Source: Oscillospiraceae bacterium
Lineage (GTDB): Bacteria > Bacillota > Clostridia > Oscillospirales > Oscillospiraceae
Direction of reading: 5' to 3'
Assembly (NCBI GenBank): GCA_902778665.1
Contig: CACYYN010000015.1
Location: 1-56,324, forward strand
DNA: 56,324 nucleotides
Below, in pieces: positions 1-8,214 of the stretch. How positions within the stretch are numbered: position 1 is the stretch's first letter; each line of letters opens with the position of its first letter. Under the pieces are notes generated by a model. That model searched no databases and had not been told where the DNA came from. It was given only the letters and a program-made list of their open reading frames with translations. The position numbers and the translations under genes are program-made.

Positions 1-1
1 G

Positions 2-184
2 GGAGATTGGCGGATCTCCGAAAAGGCGCTGTTTCTTAGTGCCGTTCTGGGCGGAAGCCTCGGTGCGCTGATCGGCATGCGGCTTTTTCATCATAAGACA
101 AAGCACTGGTATTTTGTTATCGGGATACCGGCAATCCTTGTGTTGCAGATTATCGGCTGCGTCCTGATCATATATTATTTTTAG
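2..184 (+). CDS. DUF1294 family membrane protein, C-terminal part (5' end outside window)
   Basis: The reading frame is open from the first bases and ends with TAG at 182-184, giving the last 60 residues of a protein whose start lies outside the window. It reads G-D-W-R-I-S-E-K, then a glycine-rich helix, then RLFHHKTKHWYF and a hydrophobic terminal helix ending IIYYF. The R-x-x-E-K, GGSLGAL and HKTKHWYF pattern is typical of DUF1294, a small family of integral membrane proteins of unknown function. The ferredoxin-like gene starts 14 bases downstream, so the two may share a transcript. The family assignment is from remembered family pattern, not a search. Confidence 0.75.
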   Translation, partial: GDWRISEKALFLSAVLGGSLGALIGMRLFHHKTKHWYFVIGIPAILVLQIIGCVLIIYYF

Positions 185-198
185 AAGAGGACAGAGAT

Positions 199-477
199 AT
201 GATGATTCATTGCCCGGCGGGCGTGCGGCTGCAAAATTATCTGCTCAGCCTGGACATCCACATCTTAACGGCATGCGGCGGACGCGGAAACTGCGGGAAG
301 TGCGCGGTGCGCATCACGGAGGGTCACGCCGCCGTCAACACCATGGACAGGATGTGGTTCACGGAGGAGCAGCTTGCAAACGGCATGCGGCTCGGCTGCC
401 AGGTATACGCAAAGGAGCCGTTAACCGTCGAGCTGCCGGATGCGGCAAAGGAGCCTGCCGTTACCGTATTGCTGTAA
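199..477 (+). CDS. 2Fe-2S ferredoxin-type protein, single domain
   Basis: A 92-residue protein that is almost wholly one 2Fe-2S (Fer2) domain. Cys26, Cys32 and Cys35 form the C-x5-C-x2-C motif inside ACGGRGNCGKC, and Cys67 in LGCQV is the fourth ligand. The spacing is plant-type ferredoxin. The sequence style (CGGRGNCGKC, then RLGCQ) resembles the N-terminal electron-input domain of corrinoid-activating ATPases (RACo/RamA type), but the large ATPase domain is absent, so it is free-standing. No redox partner is obvious nearby apart from the CPYC protein directly downstream. A ribosome binding site (AGAGGACAGAG) precedes the start. A soluble electron carrier is the likely role; the partner is unknown. 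Confidence 0.8.
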   Translation: MMIHCPAGVRLQNYLLSLDIHILTACGGRGNCGKCAVRITEGHAAVNTMDRMWFTEEQLANGMRLGCQVYAKEPLTVELPDAAKEPAVTVLL

Positions 478-512
478 CTATGAAAATATAAAAATCAACG
501 GAGGAACATGAA

Positions 513-791
513 ATGAAGGACTTGAAAATATTCTACTTCCCTACCTGCCCGTATTGCAAAAAAGCCAAACAGGCAGTCGAGGAGCTGCAAGAGGAAAACC
601 CGAAATATCGGGAGATCGGGATTGAGTGGATCAACGAGCATGTGGACACTGCACTGGCCGAGCAGTACGATTACTATTATGTGCCGACTGTTTTTTACGG
701 TGACGAAAAACTCTATGAGGCCTCCCCTGCTCACAGCTATGAGGACATCCGGGAAAACATCCGCCGGGCATTCGACACAGTAACGGCATAG
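513..791 (+). CDS. Glutaredoxin/thioredoxin-like CPYC protein
   Basis: A 92-residue thioredoxin-fold protein. A first beta strand (KIFYFPTCPYC) carries the redox pair Cys12 and Cys15 in a CPYC motif, the glutaredoxin-type active site. The cis-proline strand is seen as YVPTVF, followed by GDEKLYEAS. It would act in the cytoplasm as a thiol-disulfide reductase or reduce a specific partner. The start is preceded by GGAGGAACATGAA, a good ribosome binding site. It lies 35 bases after the 2Fe-2S gene and is followed by a terminator at 826-858. It resembles the small glutaredoxin-like proteins of Clostridia, whose substrates are mostly unknown. Confidence 0.8.
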   Translation: MKDLKIFYFPTCPYCKKAKQAVEELQEENPKYREIGIEWINEHVDTALAEQYDYYYVPTVFYGDEKLYEASPAHSYEDIRENIRRAFDTVTA

Positions 792-825
792 GAAAGAACA
801 GACACGGTCTATCTCCGAAAATGAA

Positions 826-858
826 AACCACCCGCTTCACTTCACATGGCGGGTGGTT
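826..858. terminator. Bidirectional rho-independent terminator
   Basis: A 10-bp perfect stem (AACCACCCGC at 826-835 with GCGGGTGGTT at 849-858) and a 13-base loop lie between two convergent genes. On the minus strand the stem is followed by TTTTCATTTTC, on the plus strand by GATTCTTT. It serves the CPYC gene and the FAD oxidoreductase. Confidence 0.8.
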
Positions 859-864
859 GATTCT

Positions 865-2217
865 TTATCCGAGGAAGGCACCTTCCTGCAGAAGGGTTTC
901 CTGGAGGAGAGGAACGGATATTTCGGTCGGGAGCTGTTGATGGCTCACCGCAATAGCCGCGGCACAGCCGGCAGCCTCTCCGAGTGCTGCACAGCAGGGG
1001 CTGACACGTGTACTGGCCTGTGCCTCAAAGGAGCATGATATATTTCGCCCTGCCGCCATAAGATTCGGAACGGAAGCGTTGATCAGGCAGCGATAAGGGA
1101 TTGTATACCAGGTGCCGTCCTGAAGGAAGGTGGAATGGGTCTCCGTGCCGTCGGATGAATGGATATCGATGGGATAGCCAAATGCCGCAATGCGGTCATC
1201 AAAAACACGGTTGCAGACAATATCATCTGCTGTCAGGGTGTAAACACCGATCATCTGTCTTGAAGATCGGATGCCTACATTCGGCCCGGAAGAAAGGAGC
1301 CTTGCGTTCTCATACCCCGGCACATTCTGTTTCAGAAAAGGAAGCAGCTCAAGCATCTGCCTGCGGCCTTCCATTTCGGCACGCGTCAGAGATTCCGGGT
1401 CAACAGGATCCTCCCCATTGATGCGGGTCATGTTGACAATCATTTCTCCCGGCACATCCGTTTCAAAGGTGAGAACAATATCACGGTCAAAGCTGATTGC
1501 CCCTTCACGAATGCCGCGTTTCATAATCGCCTGAAAACCGGAAACGGAAAGCCTGGAGGCATTCTTTTCAATTCCGGGTTTTTTGCACAGGAAGGGGAAC
1601 AGTTCCGGTGAGCGCTCCATGTAGGCGCGGATTCGGGCGGTATCAACCCCATCGATTTTGAAGTTCATGGTCATGGGCTGGTTTTTCCCGTCAGCGTTTC
1701 TGCCTTTTGTAAAAGGTACGCCGGAAAGGGCAAAAAGGTCCCCATCACCGGTGGCATCAATAAACACGGATGCCGAGACAGTAAAATTCTCTCCGCAGGA
1801 GAAGCAGGATACTTCACTGAGTTTGCCGCTCACCACTGTTGCCTTGTAAACAGTGGTGTGGTAAAGGACTGTGACACCGGCTTCCGTCATCATCTCCTCC
1901 AGAATCCGTTTCATCCCTTCCGAGGAAAAGGGTGTCACCGTATAGGTATAGCCGGTGGAGTCAACCGTGTGGCCGGGTGAAAAGCCACGCTCTACAAGCC
2001 TGTCCACCATCTCCTGCGCAAGGCCGCGAACAACCTGCGTTTTACCGGCATGGAAGGTCATCATCGGGCCGGTACCCATAGCTGTCAATGCGCCGCCGGG
2101 ATAGCCGGCTTCGTCAATTGCAAGCACATTGCAACCGTTCCTTGCAGCGGCTACTGCTGCCATACACCCGGAAATCCCGCAGCCTATAACAGCAAGATCT
2201 GCTTTTTTATTTTCCAT
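865..2217 (-). CDS. FAD-dependent oxidoreductase (FAD_oxidored family)
   Basis: A 450-residue flavoprotein. The N-terminal Rossmann motif GCGISG (residues 12-17) binds the ADP part of FAD, and a mid-protein DATGDGDLFALSG is the second FAD-contacting motif of this family (Pfam FAD_oxidored). No signal peptide, so cytosolic. The gene is last in a carbohydrate ABC transporter operon: its start is 3 bases after the stop of the second permease, with AAAGGGG as ribosome binding site. Members of this family are often found with sugar transport and glycan-use genes, where they may oxidise or reduce a sugar derivative. The substrate here is unknown; the link to the transported sugar is inferred from context. 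Confidence 0.8.
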   Translation of the reverse strand: MENKKADLAVIGCGISGCMAAVAAARNGCNVLAIDEAGYPGGALTAMGTGPMMTFHAGKTQVVRGLAQEMVDRLVERGFSPGHTVDSTGYTYTVTPFSSEGMKRILEEMMTEAGVTVLYHTTVYKATVVSGKLSEVSCFSCGENFTVSASVFIDATGDGDLFALSGVPFTKGRNADGKNQPMTMNFKIDGVDTARIRAYMERSPELFPFLCKKPGIEKNASRLSVSGFQAIMKRGIREGAISFDRDIVLTFETDVPGEMIVNMTRINGEDPVDPESLTRAEMEGRRQMLELLPFLKQNVPGYENARLLSSGPNVGIRSSRQMIGVYTLTADDIVCNRVFDDRIAAFGYPIDIHSSDGTETHSTFLQDGTWYTIPYRCLINASVPNLMAAGRNISCSFEAQASTRVSPCCAALGEAAGCAAAIAVSHQQLPTEISVPLLQETLLQEGAFLG

Positions 2218-2220
2218 ATT

Positions 2221-3057
2221 TTACCCCTTTAACCCTGAATTCACCATTGCATCCGTCACTTTCTCCTGGAAGAAAAGATAGACCAGCATGATCGGGAGGA
2301 TTGAAACTGTTGTCGCCGCCATCTGCAGGTTCCACTGCGGCTGACCGTAAACATCATTGAAATTATTGAGGGAGAGAGGCAGCGTAAAGTTATTCAGGCT
2401 GCTTGTAAAGACAAGAGGCTCCAGATAGGTATTCCACGCTGCGAGAAACGCCAGAATTGCAGTGGCGCTGATGACCGGCCCGGCAATGGGAAGCATGATC
2501 CGCCAGAATATGCCAAAGCTTCCGAGGCCGTCAAGCCGGGCAGCTTCCTCCAGCTCCTTGGGAATGGTAATGAAAAACTGCCGGAACATAAAGGCGGAAA
2601 ATGCACCCTGTGCCCCGAAAATAGGGATGAGCATCAGCGGTTTCAGAGAATCATTAAAGCCCCAGTCCCGCATCTGGAAGAAGAGAGGAATGATGATTAC
2701 TTCAATCGGCATCATAAGTGCCGTCAGAAGCAGAATAAACAAAACCTGACGTCCGGGAAACCGCAACCTTGCAAAGGCATAGCCGCTGAAAGCAGAGACA
2801 AGAATATTGCCGAAGGTTCCGACCAGTGCAACAAGAATACTGTTGAAAAGATGTCTGCCAAAGGGCTGAATCTGAAAGATTTCCTTGTAGTTTTCCCAAC
2901 GCCATGAAACCGGCAGAAAAGTCGGCTTCCCGAAAACCTGTGCAGAGGTGTTGAGCGAGTTAACTATCATCCACCAGAAGGGATAGACAAAAAAAGCCGT
3001 CACGATCAGAATCAGCAGAAAGCGGAGAAATAACCGGCCGGTTACTTTAATCTTCAT
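2221..3057 (-). CDS. Carbohydrate ABC transporter permease (MalG/LacG-like)
   Basis: A 278-residue inner-membrane subunit of a CUT1-type sugar importer. It has an N-terminal helix (about residues 10-30), four to five further helices, and the EAA loop that docks the ATPase (EAARLDGLGSFGIFWRIMLP, residues 171-190). It ends NSGLKG, a typical MalG-like tail. It overlaps the preceding permease gene by 11 bases, so the two are translationally coupled. No ATPase gene is in the operon; as in many Bacillota, a shared MsmX-type ATPase elsewhere in the genome probably powers it (inference). Confidence 0.93.
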   Translation of the reverse strand: MKIKVTGRLFLRFLLILIVTAFFVYPFWWMIVNSLNTSAQVFGKPTFLPVSWRWENYKEIFQIQPFGRHLFNSILVALVGTFGNILVSAFSGYAFARLRFPGRQVLFILLLTALMMPIEVIIIPLFFQMRDWGFNDSLKPLMLIPIFGAQGAFSAFMFRQFFITIPKELEEAARLDGLGSFGIFWRIMLPIAGPVISATAILAFLAAWNTYLEPLVFTSSLNNFTLPLSLNNFNDVYGQPQWNLQMAATTVSILPIMLVYLFFQEKVTDAMVNSGLKG

Positions 3058-3952
3058 AATGCGACACCTTCTTCCTGAGCGTCCATTGAATAATCGTGAG
3101 AATCAGCACAATGAGAAAGAGAATGACAGCGATAGCGGAGGCATAACCGGTATTGAACATTTTAAATGCCTGATGATAGATATAATACACCAGAACCATC
3201 GTGCTGCCCTCCGGGCCGCCATCCGTCATGAGCCGGATGGTGTCAAAAACACGCATAGAGCCGATCAGCGTGACAATGGTCACCATGAGCACGGTAGGCA
3301 TGAGCAGCGGCAGCTTTACGCGTTTGATCACCTGCCATTCACTTGCACCGTCAAGCCGGGCGGCCTCAATGACATCACGGGGCATATTCATGACAGCACC
3401 GAGAAAAATCAGCACATTAGTCCCGAGGTTTTTCAAAACACGGTTAATGACCACACTGATCATCGCCCAATTCTTGTCTGTCAGCCAGTTGGGTCCGGTA
3501 ATTCCTATTTTTGAGAGACAATAGTTAATCGGCCCTGCCGTTCCGCTTTGTAAAAGATACTTCCAGACGATGGCCCATGCCACACCGCTTGTGACAACCG
3601 GCAGAAAGATGACCGTGCGGATATATCTGCTGCCGAAAAGCTGCTCCCCCAGATAGAGAGACAGCAGGAAAGATAACACCAGATTCAGCGGAACAAGAAG
3701 AATGCTGAAACGGAAGGTGTTGCCGAGTGTCTTCCAGAAGAGTTTATCATTGAGAAGCTTCTCGTAATTCCCCCATCCGGTAAAGATGTTGGTGCCGTAA
3801 AGCATATTCTTATTGTGGAAAGAATAAATAAAAACATTGATCAGCGGAATCAGCACAAGAAGCACAAAACCGATCAGTTGCGGAGTAACAAAAGCATAGC
3901 CGGTCAGCGCTTCCACACGGCGCTGCCGATTCATGCCGGATTTCTTTTTCAA
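3047..3952 (-). CDS. Carbohydrate ABC transporter permease (MalF/UgpA-like), TTG start
   Basis: A 301-residue partner permease with six predicted helices and the EAA loop (EAARLDGASEWQVIKRVKLP, residues 196-215). A hydrophilic loop with TGPNWLTDKNWA is characteristic of the family. The start is chosen as TTG at 3952 because GGGAG sits 7 bases upstream of it, while the first ATG at 3934 is 25 bases from that site. It forms the transmembrane channel together with the following gene. An intergenic hairpin (3980-4007) separates it from the binding-protein gene, which would lower permease relative to binding-protein mRNA. Confidence 0.93.
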   Translation of the reverse strand: MKKKSGMNRQRRVEALTGYAFVTPQLIGFVLLVLIPLINVFIYSFHNKNMLYGTNIFTGWGNYEKLLNDKLFWKTLGNTFRFSILLVPLNLVLSFLLSLYLGEQLFGSRYIRTVIFLPVVTSGVAWAIVWKYLLQSGTAGPINYCLSKIGITGPNWLTDKNWAMISVVINRVLKNLGTNVLIFLGAVMNMPRDVIEAARLDGASEWQVIKRVKLPLLMPTVLMVTIVTLIGSMRVFDTIRLMTDGGPEGSTMVLVYYIYHQAFKMFNTGYASAIAVILFLIVLILTIIQWTLRKKVSHYED

Positions 3953-3979
3953 TCGACTTCTCCCCTACTGTTTTAATGG

Positions 3980-4007
3980 AAAACCCGGCGGCGAACCACC
4001 GGGTTTT
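3980..4007 (-). terminator. Intra-operon hairpin between binding protein and permeases
   Basis: A 9-bp stem (AAAACCCGG at 3980-3988 with CCGGGTTTT at 3999-4007) lies in the 85-base gap of the ABC operon. It is U-rich only through the stem, so it is more likely a partial terminator or mRNA-stabilising hairpin than a full stop. Such hairpins commonly raise the binding-protein to permease ratio. Confidence 0.65.
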
Positions 4008-4037
4008 GTGAGAAAGAGGTTCTCTGATCAGTCGGAA

Positions 4038-5279
4038 TTATCCGACATAGCTGCGATAGATATCGCCCACTTCGTGCATGATAGCCGCGACATCGGCATC
4101 AGCATTCCAGAGCTTGTCATAGGCCATCTGAGCTTCCACACTGATCTGCGGATAGAGCTCATGTGCAGGGAGAACACGGCCGGTTGCAATGGAGGCAGCA
4201 ACGGCATTCTTCATCTGCTCGGGAGAAATGCGGCTGTTGGAGGTGAGGAACTCTTCGCTGTCAAGAACAGACTGACGTGCAGGCGGCCAGATACCGGCAA
4301 TACGTGCCACGCACTCTTTGTTGGTCATGTATGCTGCAAGTTCTGCTGCAAGTTCACCGTTCTTGCTGCCGGAGAATGCACCGATTGCTGCCTGCCCGAT
4401 CACAGGATTGTTGCCGGGAAGGGTGCACATGCCCCATTTCCAGGTAACTTCATCCAGGTTGGACACGCGGCTGATCTGGCTGAGGGTCATTGCGGCTGCA
4501 CCGGTATAGAAGCTGCTTTCATCTCCGGGAGGCACAACAGACTGATCCACATAAACCATATCGTGGAAAAGCTGAACGGCTTCAATTGCACCGTCGTTAT
4601 CAATCAGCACGTTGCCTTCTGCATCCCATGCATCGCCGCCGTAGGTGCGGATAATGGGAAGCAGGTTCTGCATAACGCTTGTTGTGTAGCCGGCACCGTC
4701 AACCGTCTGATATCCCCAGACTCCGGTTGCATCTTTAATCTGTTTGCTGACTTCACGGAAGGTCTCCCAAGTCCAGTTGCCTTCAGCAATGTATTCTTCC
4801 GGAGTCTTGACGCCTGCCTGCTCGAAAAGATCGGCATTGTAGAGAAGAATAAACGGAGAAGTGGAGAACGGAATGGCATAAACATCGTCCCCCTTCTTCC
4901 AGAGAGACATTGCGCCCTCTGCGAAATCTGCGGGATCATACTCTGCCATGGCATCATTGAGAACAGCGAGATTGCCGGATGCTATAAAGGCAGGAGCAGA
5001 AGTTTCCGTTACCCAGTAAACATCAGGTGCTTCAGCGCCCTGAAGCTCGAGCAGAAGCTTCGTTGTGAAATCGGCATAGGCGATAGACTCAAAAGTCACA
5101 TCGATATTGATGCCTTTTTTCTCTGCAAATTCCTGAACGAAGCTGCCAAGCAGTTCAAGCTGTGACTCATTGCTTGTCCAGACAGCAATTTTCATGGGGA
5201 CTGTGTCTTCTGCAAAGGCAAAGGAGCTCATACCAAGCACCATTACCGCCGCGAGGACGATTGCCAGAATCTTTTTCAT
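4038..5279 (-). CDS. Extracellular sugar-binding protein (ABC family 1)
   Basis: A 413-residue solute-binding protein of the maltodextrin/multiple-sugar type. A classical signal peptide covers residues 1 to about 23 (MKKILAIVLAAVMVLGMSSF, then AFA-ED as likely cleavage site). The mature part has SBP_bac_1 features: KIAVWTSNESQLELL, EAPDVYWV, YAIPFSTSPFILLYNADLFE and a late helical region with MTNKECVARIAG. There is no lipobox cysteine, which is unusual for a Gram-positive binding protein. It is the first gene of the importer operon, with GAAAGGAG as ribosome binding site and a strong promoter at 5344-5372. The ligand is a carbohydrate by family; its identity cannot be read from sequence. Confidence 0.93.
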   Translation of the reverse strand: MKKILAIVLAAVMVLGMSSFAFAEDTVPMKIAVWTSNESQLELLGSFVQEFAEKKGINIDVTFESIAYADFTTKLLLELQGAEAPDVYWVTETSAPAFIASGNLAVLNDAMAEYDPADFAEGAMSLWKKGDDVYAIPFSTSPFILLYNADLFEQAGVKTPEEYIAEGNWTWETFREVSKQIKDATGVWGYQTVDGAGYTTSVMQNLLPIIRTYGGDAWDAEGNVLIDNDGAIEAVQLFHDMVYVDQSVVPPGDESSFYTGAAAMTLSQISRVSNLDEVTWKWGMCTLPGNNPVIGQAAIGAFSGSKNGELAAELAAYMTNKECVARIAGIWPPARQSVLDSEEFLTSNSRISPEQMKNAVAASIATGRVLPAHELYPQISVEAQMAYDKLWNADADVAAIMHEVGDIYRSYVG

Positions 5280-5343
5280 GGGGATTCTCCTTTCAAACTA
5301 CTTAAAACTAATCGGATCTTTTGTACGACCCTGATTAAATTCT

Positions 5344-5372
5344 ATTATAAGCTATCGCGGCTGCTCTGTCAC
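5344..5372 (-). promoter_or_regulatory. Promoter of the sugar ABC operon
   Basis: On the minus strand GTGACA (5367-5372) and TATAAT (5344-5349) are separated by exactly 17 bases, a near-consensus sigma-A promoter about 65 bases upstream of the binding-protein start. Confidence 0.75.
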
Positions 5373-5390
5373 TTCACAAAAGAACCATAT

Positions 5391-6320
5391 TTATAGCACA
5401 ATCGGAACATTCTTGTTCTTATTATGCATCTCACTATATCGTGTTCTGTATTCCGTGGGCGTCATTCCGTAGGAAGCCTTGAATGCACGACAGAAATAAT
5501 TGGAATCCGGATAACCCACATCCTCTCCGATTTCATTGATCGGCTTTGCGGTCTCTGTCAGCTCCTTTGAGGCCTTCTCCAGACGAAACTGTTTCACATA
5601 GGCCATGGCGCCCATGTGCACTTCCCGCCGTACCAGGCGGTTGATGTGGCCTTCACTGAGCAGAAAGCGCTGCGAGAGCATTTTTAAGGTGATTTTATTC
5701 CGATAGTTCTCCTCCAGATAGGCAATGAGCACAGCGGCCATGCCCTGCCGCCAGGTTCGCACAGACTCGACCGGGTAGTAATCCTTAGACGGCACAACAC
5801 GATGGGAACTCATTTGCGCCGCATTCAGAATTGTTTCTTTCACCAGCTTTGCGAAAAAGTGAAGCTGCGCTTCTGTGACATCTGCCTGCCGGACAAAGGA
5901 TTTATACTCCTGCATCAACTCCCGGCTGTAGCATTGGCCTTCCACAATATGTGCCAGCAGCTTCTCCTCTGCTTCCTGCCTCTTCTCCCGGATCACACCG
6001 CTTGCAAACACAACTGCAATCAGCCTTTCATCCAGCTTCACGGGTTCAACATAATCACATACGCCCATGCGACAGATTCCGCAAAAAGGATTCCCTCCGT
6101 TCCTCTGCAGTTTATGGAGGGCTATTTCCTTCTGACGCATACATGCCCGTTCCGACGTGGCTTTTTTGGCTGCCGTGCAGTATTGGCCGCCGTGGGTCTT
6201 CCATAAATACGGCAATGCAAGAGAGGGAATCGTAAATGTAATGCCGGAAACATCGTGCACACAGACCCGGACGCCGAAATCAGCCTCTATTTCCTTCAAA
6301 AGATCAAATAATTCACTCAT
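5391..6320 (-). CDS. AraC-family regulator with PocR sensory domain
   Basis: A 309-residue transcription factor. Residues 1 to about 165 match the PocR ligand-binding domain, with its scattered cysteines (Cys18, Cys48, Cys60, Cys80, Cys83, Cys88) in patterns such as NPFCGICRMGVCDYVEP. PocR domains are thought to sense small hydrocarbon or sugar-type ligands. Residues about 205-305 are a double helix-turn-helix AraC DNA-binding domain, with GYPDSNYFCRAFKASYGMTP as the family signature. The gene lies immediately upstream of, and in the same direction as, the sugar-transport operon, so it most likely activates that operon in response to its substrate. Control of this operon is inference from position. 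Confidence 0.9.
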   Translation of the reverse strand: MSELFDLLKEIEADFGVRVCVHDVSGITFTIPSLALPYLWKTHGGQYCTAAKKATSERACMRQKEIALHKLQRNGGNPFCGICRMGVCDYVEPVKLDERLIAVVFASGVIREKRQEAEEKLLAHIVEGQCYSRELMQEYKSFVRQADVTEAQLHFFAKLVKETILNAAQMSSHRVVPSKDYYPVESVRTWRQGMAAVLIAYLEENYRNKITLKMLSQRFLLSEGHINRLVRREVHMGAMAYVKQFRLEKASKELTETAKPINEIGEDVGYPDSNYFCRAFKASYGMTPTEYRTRYSEMHNKNKNVPIVL

Positions 6321-6496
6321 AGTTCCTGTAACCTGCCCATTTCTCCGCTACGCATACTTCCTGACTGCGCGCATTAGAACCGTTCACGGAATTTGCTGAC
6401 GGACGGAGGATATTTTATAATGAAAGCGCAAAAAACACAAGAGACGGTTTAACCGGGAAGTATATCCTGAAGCTGAATCCGGCAGGTTCCTGCCCC

Positions 6497-6525
6497 TTGC
6501 GGAATTGTACGGCAGGTGATATAAT
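6497..6525 (+). promoter_or_regulatory. Extended -10 promoter of the DUF1232 gene
   Basis: TTGCGG (6497-6502), 17 bases, then TATAAT (6520-6525) preceded by TGA, a perfect TGN extended -10 element. The start codon is 33 bases downstream with AGGAGG in between. Confidence 0.7.
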
Positions 6526-6557
6526 TCACGTATATCATCAAACAGGAGGAAAACGCA

Positions 6558-6953
6558 ATGGATCTCGATAAAGCAAAAGAAGCGCTGAACGGTTTCACCG
6601 CACAGGCGGAAGAAATCATCAAGAATCCCCAGAAGCTGGAGGAGCTGCTGCAGCAGCTTGAAGCCAAGCTGAAGGATGTGCCGAAGGCGGGAGACGCTCT
6701 CTCCAGAATTCCGCTGATGATCTCCATGGTCCGCAGCTACATCACGAAGGAGTATACGGAGATCTCCCCGAAGGTGATTGTTTCGCTGGTATGCGCAATC
6801 ATCTATCTGCTGAAGGGCAAGGATGTCATCCCCGACAATATCCCTGTTGTGGGCTACGTGGATGACCTGGCTGTGTTTGCCGCGGCATTCATGATCAATG
6901 AGCCGGAGCTGCAGGCCTACACCCAGTGGAGAACCGAGCACGGCAAAGCCTGA
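6558..6953 (+). CDS. YkvA/DUF1232 family protein
   Basis: A 131-residue protein. The first 60 residues are a charged, helix-forming segment rich in Glu, Lys and Leu (probable coiled coil). Residues about 75-112 match DUF1232, with KGKDVIPDNIPVVGYVDDLA, the family's hallmark (x-D-x-I-P-D-x-I-P-x-x-G-x-x-D-D). The DUF1232 section is hydrophobic and may be membrane-associated. Its function is unknown in all bacteria. It has its own promoter and AGGAGG ribosome binding site, and the exonuclease gene starts 6 bases after its stop. Confidence 0.85.
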   Translation: MDLDKAKEALNGFTAQAEEIIKNPQKLEELLQQLEAKLKDVPKAGDALSRIPLMISMVRSYITKEYTEISPKVIVSLVCAIIYLLKGKDVIPDNIPVVGYVDDLAVFAAAFMINEPELQAYTQWRTEHGKA

Positions 6954-6959
6954 GCGCGC

Positions 6960-7493
6960 ATGAACCGCTACGTTGCCTTTGATGTTGAAACCCCGAACCG
7001 GCTGAACAACAGGATGAGTGCGATCGGGATCGCGGTGATTGAAAACGGTGTGATCACGGATGAGACCTATTCATTGGTGAATCCCGAGCAGCCCTTTGAT
7101 CTGTTCAACACCATGCTCACCGGCATCAGCGAGGAGTCGGTAGTTTCTTCGCCGATCTTTCCGGAGCTCTGGGAAAAAATAGCCCCGATTATGGAATCGG
7201 GCATTCTGGTGGCACACAATGCAAGCTTTGATATGGGGGTGCTCCGGAAATGCCTGAACGATTACGGCATCAGCTGGAGGCCGGCGGTAAAGGGTGTGTG
7301 CACCGTGCTGATGGGGCGAAGCCTTCTGCCGGGCATCAGCCACAAGCTCAACGACATGTGCGATTACTACGACATCAGCCTGAACCATCACCGGGCGGAC
7401 AGCGACAGCCGCGCCTGCGCGGAGATTCTGCTGCGGTATATGGAAGGTGGGGCAGACCCGGCGAAATATATCCGCACCTACCGGATGGACTGA
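6960..7493 (+). CDS. DnaQ-like 3'-5' exonuclease (DEDDh)
   Basis: A 177-residue single-domain exonuclease. Motif I is DVE (Asp8, Glu10), motif II has AHNASFD (Asp91), motif III is H-x4-D (His144, Asp149); all four acidic residues and the general-base histidine of the DEDDh class are present. GISEESV matches the LTGI region of DNA polymerase III epsilon relatives. As a stand-alone 177-aa protein it may act in DNA repair or RNA trimming rather than replication. It sits 6 bases after the DUF1232 gene with no clear ribosome binding site, which suggests translational coupling. Confidence 0.88.
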   Translation: MNRYVAFDVETPNRLNNRMSAIGIAVIENGVITDETYSLVNPEQPFDLFNTMLTGISEESVVSSPIFPELWEKIAPIMESGILVAHNASFDMGVLRKCLNDYGISWRPAVKGVCTVLMGRSLLPGISHKLNDMCDYYDISLNHHRADSDSRACAEILLRYMEGGADPAKYIRTYRMD

Positions 7494-7561
7494 AAGCAGG
7501 CAGAAGGATATCGCCAGGATCACAATTCCTGCCGGAATGCAGGGAGAAAAGAGGAAAAAGA

Positions 7562-8149
7562 ATGGTCCGGATCAAACTTGTTGCGGAAAAAAGCATTGAC
7601 TGGCATGAGATTCCCGCCCTTGAGCTGGAAAACGTGCTCTGGACGCCGGATGCCGGCATACGCGCGAAAGCGCAGATCTGCCGAACGGAGGATGCACTGC
7701 GCGTGCATATGACGGCTGCGGAAAAGGAGATCAGGGCAGAATATTCCCTTCCCCTCTCCCCCGTCCACGAGGACAGCTGCCTGGAGTTCTTCTTCATGCC
7801 GGCGGGCGAAAGCCGCTATATGAATTTTGAGATGAACCCCAACGGGTGCCTGCACGTGGGCTTCGGGCAGAGCAGGCAGCAGCGGGCTGTGATTTTCCGC
7901 CGGGACGGAGAAGAGCTGTTCCGCATCCGGACAGGACGAAGGGCAGACGGCTGGGAGATTGATTACCGGATCCCCTATGACTTTCTGCGCATCTTCTATC
8001 CCGGCTTTGAGCCCACAGGCGTGCTGCGGTGCAACTTCTACAAATGCGGCGATAAGACCGTGCATCCGCATTTTCTCTCCTGGCATCCCGTCAGGTCGGA
8101 AACGCCGGACTTTCACCGGCCGGAGGATTTCGGCGAAATCATGTTCTGA
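7562..8149 (+). CDS. CBM9-like/DOMON-type carbohydrate-binding protein
   Basis: A 195-residue protein with no signal peptide or membrane segment. The pattern DSCLEFFFMP, YMNFEMNPNG, the following strand and WEIDYRIPYDFL is that of carbohydrate-binding family 9-like beta-sandwich domains (CBM9_2 type). It ends HPHFLSWHPVRSETPDFHRP, typical of the family's C-terminus. It is probably cytosolic, so its target may be a nucleoside or sugar rather than a polymer. The start at 7562 is chosen because GAGGAAAAAG lies just upstream; the frame is open further 5' but overlaps the exonuclease gene there. A strong terminator follows at 8165. Confidence 0.75.
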   Translation: MVRIKLVAEKSIDWHEIPALELENVLWTPDAGIRAKAQICRTEDALRVHMTAAEKEIRAEYSLPLSPVHEDSCLEFFFMPAGESRYMNFEMNPNGCLHVGFGQSRQQRAVIFRRDGEELFRIRTGRRADGWEIDYRIPYDFLRIFYPGFEPTGVLRCNFYKCGDKTVHPHFLSWHPVRSETPDFHRPEDFGEIMF

Positions 8150-8164
8150 AACAGCAAAAAACAC

Positions 8165-8198
8165 CGGGGCAGCTCTCAGAATGAAGAGAGCTGCCCCG
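8165..8198. terminator. Bidirectional terminator
   Basis: A perfect 13-bp stem (8165-8177 with 8186-8198, core GGGGCAGCTCTC) and an 8-base loop lie between the CBM9-like gene (plus) and an oppositely oriented small gene. Confidence 0.75.
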
Positions 8199-8214
8199 AT
8201 GTTTATCCCGTCGG

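Noticed and set aside
3933-5165. A 410-codon plus-strand frame over the sugar-binding gene
   Set aside because: Antisense shadow; the minus strand encodes a complete binding protein with signal peptide and promoter.
7250-7561. Upstream extension of the CBM9-like frame
   Set aside because: It overlaps the exonuclease gene in another frame, and the true start at 7562 has its own binding site.
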